A stretch of DNA of 11,793 bases from an uncultured Lachnospiraceae bacterium (lineage in GTDB: Bacteria > Bacillota_A > Clostridia > Lachnospirales > Lachnospiraceae): contig CAJUFW010000012.1 of assembly GCA_910585655.1 (NCBI GenBank), positions 9,007 through 20,799 on the forward strand. Reading direction: 5' to 3'. Shown piece after piece: positions 6,528 to 11,793 of this stretch. Made by a program: the position numbers and the translations under genes. The notes under the pieces are model-generated. The model was not told the DNA's origin, searched no databases, and saw only the letters and a list, made by a program, of their open reading frames with translations. Every line of letters starts with the position of its first letter. The first letter of the stretch is position 1.

Positions 6528-7955
6528 TCAATACGAAACCCGCGGCAATGTAATCTGAAACGTCGTCCCCACCGTATACTGGCTGCGTACCTTAATCCGC
6601 CCGGTATGTTTTACGATAATCAGTCTCGCTATAGACAGTCCCAGTCCATGACCACTGATTTTTTCATTTCTTACTTGATCGGAGCGGTAAAAGCGTTCAA
6701 AGATATGGTTTAAATCCTCCTGCACCATTCCAAGCCCAGTATCTGCTACCCGGATAATACAGTCCCCCTCGTCATTCTGACAGGAAATCGTAATCGAATC
6801 ACCATCCCTTGTATATTTTACTGCATTGTCAATAAAGACCCGAATCGCCTGTTTTAACGATTGCTCGTCCCCATATACAATCACTTCTTCCATCGGACCG
6901 TTCTCTACCAGACGATTTTTTGCCACCAGCCTAGTTTCCCTTACCATCTCCTCCACAACTTCGCTCATTTCAAAAAATCTCTTTTTTAACTTTAAGGTTT
7001 TTTTGTCATGACGGGATAAAAACAGCAGCTTTTCTACCAGCTCCTGCATGGATTGGGCTTCGTTTTTAATCGCCTCGATCGATTCCTCCATGACTTCCTC
7101 GTCCCGTTTGCCCCAGCGGTCTAACATATTGATATAACCCTGGATCACGGCGATTGGCGTACGCAGCTCGTGAGACGCGTCGGAAACAAACTGCTTCTGA
7201 CTTTCATAGGACAATTCCAGCCGATCCAACATTTCATTGATCGTCCCTGCCAAATCCTTTAATTCATTTTTGGTTCCCTCAATGTTTAACCGCTCCTGGT
7301 TTAAATTGTTTACGGTCAGACGGTTTGCTGTCCGTACCATAACTTCAATCGGCTCTAACAGATGATGATTTTCATCCTCGCTGCTATGGACAATCACCGC
7401 TATCATAATCGCCATCATTAACAGCATTGGAATCAACAGATGGCGAAGCTGTTCTTCTACTTCATCCAGATTTAGATAAAAAACAAACTGATACTTTTGA
7501 TCTCCCACGGTCAGCTTCCGGCTTTGGCGCAGCGTCAGATGAGATTCTTCTCGAATGTAGGAAATCCACTGAAACAAATACGCCCGGCTGCTCTCTTCTC
7601 CGGTATTGTCATAGACGCTTTGACCGTTTCCTATCTTCCTGATCTGCAGCGTTACACCCAAGCCGTCAAAATATCCGTCCGAATGCGACACGTCCAAAGC
7701 ACCTATTTTTTTGGTTTCCTCCATATAGGCAGACGCTAGCTTCATTTTGCTATGCGCCTCTACCAAAATAAACAGTACGATAAACGCCATCAAAAATAAA
7801 ATACCATAAATTAAAAACAATTTTGTATAATTTAAACCAATCCGAAATACAATCGAAAATCGAAATTTACTTAAAAACTGCTCCCGTTTCTTCCGAAAAG
7901 GCAACACTGTCCGAATCAGAAGCTGCCGGAGCGCCTCAATAGCCCGTTCTTTCAT
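6528..7955 (-). CDS. two-component sensor histidine kinase
   Basis: This 475-residue membrane kinase has a first transmembrane segment at about 43-66, an outside sensor region of about 100 residues (68-170) without a recognised domain, a second segment at about 172-190, and a HAMP linker (about 192-245). HisKA follows with phosphoacceptor His262 in SDASHELRTP, then a HATPase domain: N-box Asn376 (FIDNAVKYT), G1 DTGLGM (405-410), F-box FERFYR (419-424) and the glycine-rich GHGLGL (435-440). All catalytic boxes are intact. The N-terminus before the first membrane helix is long and basic (about 40 residues). The gene follows the response regulator by 18 nt with a weak site (GAAAGG), so translation may depend on the upstream gene. 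The layout resembles ArlS/CssS-type kinases; the stimulus is unknown. Confidence 0.95.
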   Translation of the reverse strand: MKERAIEALRQLLIRTVLPFRKKREQFLSKFRFSIVFRIGLNYTKLFLIYGILFLMAFIVLFILVEAHSKMKLASAYMEETKKIGALDVSHSDGYFDGLGVTLQIRKIGNGQSVYDNTGEESSRAYLFQWISYIREESHLTLRQSRKLTVGDQKYQFVFYLNLDEVEEQLRHLLIPMLLMMAIMIAVIVHSSEDENHHLLEPIEVMVRTANRLTVNNLNQERLNIEGTKNELKDLAGTINEMLDRLELSYESQKQFVSDASHELRTPIAVIQGYINMLDRWGKRDEEVMEESIEAIKNEAQSMQELVEKLLFLSRHDKKTLKLKKRFFEMSEVVEEMVRETRLVAKNRLVENGPMEEVIVYGDEQSLKQAIRVFIDNAVKYTRDGDSITISCQNDEGDCIIRVADTGLGMVQEDLNHIFERFYRSDQVRNEKISGHGLGLSIARLIIVKHTGRIKVRSQYTVGTTFQITLPRVSY

Positions 7956-7973
7956 GTTTTATACGCCTTTCGT

Positions 7974-8675
7974 CTACCGTATCATATACCCTACGCCGCG
8001 TACTGTTGTAATCAGCTTTATCTGAAAACGATCATCAATTTTCTGGCGGAGATAACGGATGTACACATCTACGACATTTGTATCCCCCATATATTCATAT
8101 TCCCACACCTCGGTCAGCAGACGATCACGAGTAACAGCCTCGCCTTTATGCCGGAGCAGATATGCCAAAAGCTCAAACTCCTTTTTCGTCAGAGAAATTT
8201 CTTCTCCATCGTATTCCACCGAATAAGCTGCCAGATTGACCGAGAGCTTTCCCTCTTTTAAAAACTCTCTGCTCTGACTTTGTACCGACTTTAAAGCGCT
8301 CTCCTCAATCCGGCTGTTCCGCTTTAGGGCAGCCCGTATCCGCGCCAAAAGCTCCTCAATGGCAAACGGCTTTGTCATATAATCATCCGCTCCAATATCC
8401 AGTCCCTTTACTTTATCGCTGATATCATCTTTAGCCGTCAGCATAATGATCGGCAAGCTGCTGCCGCTCTCTCTGATTTTTTGGCAAACCTCCATCCCGG
8501 ACAGACCAGGAAGCATCACGTCCAACACCAACACGTCAATCCCCGGCTGCAGCGCCCGGGCAAGCCCGCTTGTTCCGTCTGTTTCCACCTCTACCTCATA
8601 TCCCTCGTATTTTAATTCCAGCTCAACGAAACGGGCTATTTTCGCCTCATCCTCTACAATCAGCACCTTTGCCAT
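7974..8675 (-). CDS. OmpR/PhoB-family response regulator
   Basis: This 233-residue regulator starts at MAKVLIVEDE. The receiver domain (1-118) has the acidic pair Glu9/Asp10, phosphoacceptor Asp52 (LVLDVMLPG), Thr80 and Lys102 (MTKPF). A winged-helix DNA-binding domain follows (about 140-232), with the recognisable SLTKKEFELLAYLL and TTVRGVGYMIR blocks. I chose ATG at 8675 because it aligns with the family N-terminus and has a GGAGGAAGGA region just upstream. A frame-open start at 8759 would add 28 unrelated residues and begin inside a hairpin. It is the first gene of a two-gene operon with the kinase at 6528, its predicted phosphodonor. I could not identify a convincing promoter in the 126 nt separating it from transketolase, so read-through is possible. 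Confidence 0.95.
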   Translation of the reverse strand: MAKVLIVEDEAKIARFVELELKYEGYEVEVETDGTSGLARALQPGIDVLVLDVMLPGLSGMEVCQKIRESGSSLPIIMLTAKDDISDKVKGLDIGADDYMTKPFAIEELLARIRAALKRNSRIEESALKSVQSQSREFLKEGKLSVNLAAYSVEYDGEEISLTKKEFELLAYLLRHKGEAVTRDRLLTEVWEYEYMGDTNVVDVYIRYLRQKIDDRFQIKLITTVRGVGYMIR

Positions 8676-8748
8676 TGTCTGTTCCTTCCTCCCATCCATA
8701 TTACCGCTACTTCCAAAGCAATACCATTTCATCTGATATAAATTCAGA

Positions 8749-8774
8749 CAGGCTCCCAAAAAACTCGGAGCCTG
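8749..8774. terminator. hairpin between transketolase and the response regulator
   Basis: CAGGCTCC (8749-8756) and GGAGCCTG (8767-8774) form a perfect 8-bp GC-rich stem with a 10-nt loop that holds six identical bases in a row. It sits 28 nt beyond the transketolase stop on the minus strand, but no proper U-tract follows in that direction. A T-run (8783-8789) follows on the plus strand. It is probably a terminator for transketolase, possibly leaky. Confidence 0.55.
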
Positions 8775-8801
8775 CCTTCACACTTTTTTAAATACTTGTT
8801 T

Positions 8802-10787
8802 CTATAATACAGACTTTACAGCCTCTACTACCTTTTCCGTTGTAATACCGAACTTCTCAAACAGAACGTTCGCCGGGGCAGAGGCGCCAAAGGACTTCAT
8901 GGAAACGGTCGCTCCGTCCAGACCGACGTAGCGTCCCCATCCAAAATCACTGAGCGCTTCAACCGCTACTCTGGCGCGGACATTCTTTGGCAGCACGCTT
9001 TCCTTATAATCGGTCGGCTGTGCCTCAAACAGATCCATACATGGCATACTGACTACACGGATATCCACGCCTTCCTTTGCCAGTCTTTCCTTCGCTTCAA
9101 TTCCTAACTGTACCTCGGAGCCGCTCGCCATAATAATCGCATCCGGCACCGGTTTGGTGCTGTCTGCCACTACATAGCCGCCCTTTAGGGCATCCTTTCC
9201 GGTTCCTGCCAGTTGCGGCAGATTCTGACGGGTAAGAACAAGCGCCGTCGGCGCGGTGGTTGTCGTCACGGCATGATACCATGCGGCGATCGTTTCCTTG
9301 GCATCTGCCGGACGGAACACGTTCATATTCGGCATGGAACGGAACACAGCCAACTGCTCGATCGGCTCATGTGTCGGTCCGTCCTCGCCGACTCCGATGC
9401 TGTCATGCGTCAGTACGTAGGTCAACGGCAGTCCCATCAGAGCAGACAGACGCGCCATCGGCTTTACATAGTCGCTAAATACAAAAAACGTAGAAACAAA
9501 CGCACGCAGACCGCCATGCAGCGCCAAACCATTGCCGATTGCCGCCATCGCCAGCTCACGAACACCAAAATGCAGGTTGCGCCCGCCGTAATTTTCTGCG
9601 GAAAAATCGCCTTCGTCCTTCATATAGGTTTTGGTAGACGGTGCCAGGTCAGCCGCGCCGCCGATAAAGCCCGGAATAATATCTTTGATCCGGTTGATTA
9701 CCATACCAGACAGGTTTCTTGTCGCTTCCGGCTTGTCCTCATATGCCCAGAACTCTTCGTTATCGATCAAATCCTTGGCTATATCAGCGTCATGATACTT
9801 GTCCCAAAGCGTCTTCATCTCCGGGAATTTTGTACAATAATCTGTAAACAGCTTGTTCCAGGCTTCCTCTGCCTCTGCGCCCTTTACAGCCAGCTCTTTG
9901 TAGTGGTCATAAACCTCCTGAGGTACATAAAATGGTTCCTGGGACGCCCAGCCTAACGTTTCTTTGAGGGCAGTAACATTGTCAGCGCCCAGCGGCTCGC
10001 CATGCGCACTTGCCTTGCCCTCCTTTGCCGGGCAGCCAAAACCGATCTTGGTCTTGACCTGGATCATCGTCGGTCTGCTGGTATCTCTCTTTGCTTCTGC
10101 AATGGCAGCCGCGATTTCTGCCAGGTTATTACCATCCTCTACCACCAGGGTCTGGAAGCCAAACGCTTCAAAACGCTTCCTTACATCCTCCTGAAATGCG
10201 ATATCCGTATCGCCTTCGATAGAAATTTTATTGGAATCATATAATACAATCAGCTTACCCAGCTTTAACGTCCCGGCCAGGGAGAATGCCTCATAGGAAA
10301 TACCTTCCATCATACAGCCGTCTCCGCCCAATACATACGTATAATGGTCTACTACCGGATAGCCTTCTTTGTTGAACTTCGCGGACAGGTGCGCTTCCGC
10401 CATCGCCATACCGACAGCCATCGCCATCCCGGCTCCTAACGGCCCTGTCGTCGCCTCTACTCCTACCGTATGACCATATTCCGGATGCCCTGGTGTCAGA
10501 CTGCCCCACTGACGGAAATTCATCATATCTTCTTTCGTCAGCCCATAGCCGAACAAATGCAGCAGGGAATACAGCAGGGTAGAGCCATGCCCGCCCGATA
10601 AAATAAAACGGTCACGGTTCTGCCAGCCCGGATTTGCCGGGTTGTGGTTCATCTGATGCGCCCAAAGCTCATACGCCATAGCTGCCGAACCAAGAGGCAG
10701 CCCCGGATGCCCTGAATTCGCTTTTTGTACTGCGTCTGCTGCCAGCACACGGATGGCATTGACAGACATTGTGTCGATGTTACTCAT
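8802..10787 (-). CDS. tkt: transketolase
   Basis: This 661-residue enzyme of the non-oxidative pentose phosphate pathway moves a two-carbon ketol unit between sugar phosphates, using thiamine diphosphate and a divalent metal in the cytoplasm. Visible motifs are SGHPGLPLG (25-33), GGHGS (65-69), the cofactor-binding GDGCMMEG (155-162) with metal ligands Asp156 and Asn186, the catalytic glutamate Glu411 in FGVRE, HDSIGVGEDGPTHEP (461-475), and the C-terminal domain from about 535. It is full-length with no missing key residue. The start at 10787 is chosen because GGAGG lies 8 nt upstream and the homologous N-terminus begins there; the open frame reaches back to 10832. It has its own promoter. 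Its position beside the glycosidase locus may reflect pentose use, but it is a separate transcription unit. Confidence 0.97.
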   Translation of the reverse strand: MSNIDTMSVNAIRVLAADAVQKANSGHPGLPLGSAAMAYELWAHQMNHNPANPGWQNRDRFILSGGHGSTLLYSLLHLFGYGLTKEDMMNFRQWGSLTPGHPEYGHTVGVEATTGPLGAGMAMAVGMAMAEAHLSAKFNKEGYPVVDHYTYVLGGDGCMMEGISYEAFSLAGTLKLGKLIVLYDSNKISIEGDTDIAFQEDVRKRFEAFGFQTLVVEDGNNLAEIAAAIAEAKRDTSRPTMIQVKTKIGFGCPAKEGKASAHGEPLGADNVTALKETLGWASQEPFYVPQEVYDHYKELAVKGAEAEEAWNKLFTDYCTKFPEMKTLWDKYHDADIAKDLIDNEEFWAYEDKPEATRNLSGMVINRIKDIIPGFIGGAADLAPSTKTYMKDEGDFSAENYGGRNLHFGVRELAMAAIGNGLALHGGLRAFVSTFFVFSDYVKPMARLSALMGLPLTYVLTHDSIGVGEDGPTHEPIEQLAVFRSMPNMNVFRPADAKETIAAWYHAVTTTTAPTALVLTRQNLPQLAGTGKDALKGGYVVADSTKPVPDAIIMASGSEVQLGIEAKERLAKEGVDIRVVSMPCMDLFEAQPTDYKESVLPKNVRARVAVEALSDFGWGRYVGLDGATVSMKSFGASAPANVLFEKFGITTEKVVEAVKSVL

Positions 10788-10804
10788 TGTGATATCCTCC
10801 ATTC

Positions 10805-10819
10805 TGCCGCCTGGCGGCA
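10805..10819 (-). other. small GC hairpin in the transketolase leader
   Basis: TGCCGC and GCGGCA arms enclose a 3-nt loop just upstream of the transketolase ribosome binding site. The surrounding leader is AT-rich. It could protect the transcript end or shape access to the ribosome; no known riboswitch fold is apparent. Confidence 0.4.
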
Positions 10820-10846
10820 TTGTTTTTCCCAAATACTACTTGTTAT

Positions 10847-10875
10847 AGTATACTTCATCTAATAGGGAAAAACAA
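10847..10875 (-). promoter_or_regulatory. sigma-A promoter for transketolase
   Basis: On the minus strand TTGTTT (10870-10875) and TATACT (10847-10852) are 17 nt apart. They place the transcription start about 50 nt before the coding start and about 60 nt after the end of the upstream gene. Confidence 0.72.
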
Positions 10876-10903
10876 GAAAAACAATTTTTAGCTGGCAGTC
10901 GTT

Positions 10904-11533
10904 TTACACCTCGTTCTCCCGTACCAAAATCATTTCCTTCGCATATGGCAGCCCTCGAATCCAATCGCATACGACATGCCATTCGTCAAGCTTATGATTC
11001 TTCCTTGCATAGTAAATATTTGTCAGCGTCTCATAATTCAGAGTACAGGTACGGAGCTGGTTGTAGCTGCTTGGCAAAAGCTGAATCAAATCATACCACA
11101 ACGCCTTGTCCTTTGTTTCCACATAGCGCAGGCGCACGGTTTCTAAATAAGCTACAAACTCCTTCATCCGCGCGGAGCTTTCCTCCGTCAGCTTGTCTAC
11201 GCTAAAATCCGCCAGTTCAAACGGCTTACTGTGGATTTTGTGCATCGTACTGGTAGAATTGGCTACGGTCGCTACTTTATACGTATCGTATTCCTTCCAC
11301 CAATAAAGCGGTGCCGTAATATCTACCGATACCAAAATCTGACGGATAAATTTCCGGTGATCACTCCCGGCCAGACACAGCCGCCGCGCCAGATCCAAAT
11401 CGTTCGGTCCTAATATATACTCCTGTTCTTCGTTATAATAGCTGTCGCTCCTAGCCCAGCTATTCATCGGATTTCTGGCGCCGCGCATGGCATTTTCCAG
11501 ATTCATGACTGCTGTCCGCTCCAATTGAATCAT
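10904..11533 (-). CDS. conserved protein of unknown function (209 aa)
   Basis: I do not assign a function. The soluble 209-residue protein has no signal peptide or membrane helix and is rich in aromatic and charged residues. Notable blocks are LAGSDHRKFIRQI (54-66), VSVDITAPLYWWKEYDTYK (68-86), STSTMHKIH (93-101), LLPSSYNQLRT (151-161) and NHKLDEWHVVCDWIRGLPYA (178-197). I recall similar wording in proteins from clostridial chromosomes and some phages, sometimes linked loosely to the ThyX fold, but the ThyX signature RHRxxSxNxxSxR is absent. The start at 11533 is preceded by AAAGGA and AGGA; Met10 (at 11506) is an alternative with GGAG upstream. It has its own promoter and ends just before the transketolase promoter, so the two genes are consecutive but probably separate units. 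Confidence 0.75.
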   Translation of the reverse strand: MIQLERTAVMNLENAMRGARNPMNSWARSDSYYNEEQEYILGPNDLDLARRLCLAGSDHRKFIRQILVSVDITAPLYWWKEYDTYKVATVANSTSTMHKIHSKPFELADFSVDKLTEESSARMKEFVAYLETVRLRYVETKDKALWYDLIQLLPSSYNQLRTCTLNYETLTNIYYARKNHKLDEWHVVCDWIRGLPYAKEMILVRENEV

Positions 11534-11589
11534 ATTCCTGTTCCATCCTTTCTTTATTCTGCCCAGGTTTTACTTTTCTGCTGTTTTCC

Positions 11590-11618
11590 AGTATACGTTA
11601 TCTGTTCCCGAAAGGCAA
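11590..11618 (-). promoter_or_regulatory. candidate sigma-A promoter for the 209-aa protein gene
   Basis: TTGCCT (11613-11618) and TATACT (11590-11595) on the minus strand are exactly 17 nt apart and lie about 57 nt upstream of the coding start. The -10 hexamer is the same as in the transketolase promoter. Confidence 0.72.
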
Positions 11619-11682
11619 GAAAAACAAAAGCTTGCCCAAACTCCCTCCATCCCGATTTTAGAAAAATTTATATCGCAAAAAG

Positions 11683-11714
11683 AAAAATACAAAGAATATT
11701 ATTCTTGTATTTTT
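11683..11714. other. AT-rich hairpin in the right-hand intergenic region
   Basis: AAAAATACAAAGAAT (11683-11697) pairs with ATTCTTGTATTTTT (11701-11714) with one bulged A and a 3-nt loop. The A and T runs at its base would give U-tails in both directions, but the stem has almost no G-C pairs. The rest of 11534-11793 is AT-rich and shows no gene. Confidence 0.5.
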
Positions 11715-11793
11715 AACATTGTTTTCGCTGTTTCTAAAAAGAAAACGCGGAAAAAGAAAAATAATAGACAGTAGAATAGTAGAAATATTTTTA

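Noticed and set aside
8676..8759. Upstream extension of the response regulator by 28 codons
   Set aside because: The added residues do not fit the receiver domain, the upstream ATG sits inside a hairpin, and ATG at 8675 has a better ribosome binding site and the family-typical N-terminus.
9213..9956. Long plus-strand open frame (247 codons) antisense to transketolase
   Set aside because: It lies wholly inside the transketolase gene on the opposite strand, has no plausible domain, and is rich in Arg, His and Cys, as expected for a shadow frame. No ribosome binding site supports it.

Overview
The window looks like ordinary chromosome from a low-to-mid GC Firmicute, most likely a gut clostridium of the Lachnospiraceae type. 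The clues are strong AGGAGG ribosome binding sites, consensus sigma-A promoters, and proteins whose wording matches the patatin, CPBP, OmpR-type and transketolase families of that group. The organism assignment is an inference. I see no insertion sequence, phage gene, CRISPR array, tRNA or rRNA.

Layout from left to right: (i) 1-752, minus strand, a membrane CPBP (CAAX-like) protease cut off by the window edge, divergent from (ii) 985-1836, plus strand, a patatin-like phospholipase. (iii) A perfect bidirectional hairpin at 1856-1886 separates the patatin gene from the convergent 1903-3387, minus strand, a large alpha/beta hydrolase. (iv) A 314-bp divergent control region, 3388-3701, carries two near-perfect promoters and many copies of the heptamer ACCTAAC/GTTAGGT. 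(v) 3702-5324, plus strand, an apiosidase-like (DUF4038) glycoside hydrolase, is followed 35 nt later by (vi) 5360-6451, a LacI-family regulator. (vii) After a second shared hairpin come 6528-7955 and 7974-8675, both minus strand, a sensor kinase and its OmpR-type response regulator (operon order regulator then kinase). (viii) 8802-10787, minus strand, is transketolase with its own promoter. (ix) 10904-11533, minus strand, is a conserved protein of unknown function, also with its own promoter. The last 260 bp are AT-rich and non-coding.

The most coherent functional unit is 1903-6451. A cytoplasmic hydrolase and a cytoplasmic glycosidase are transcribed divergently under what looks like common control, next to a sugar-responsive type of regulator. 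The simplest reading is a small catabolic locus that trims an imported glycoside or acylated glycoside; no transporter is visible in the window. The most unusual feature is its control region. The same GTTAGGT-spacer-TTGACA-spacer-TATAAT module occurs on both strands facing outward, and a 9-bp direct-repeat array of the same heptamer lies in the untranslated leader of the glycosidase. The adjacent LacI-type protein has an unusually short linker after its DNA-binding domain. The remaining genes are mostly ordinary.
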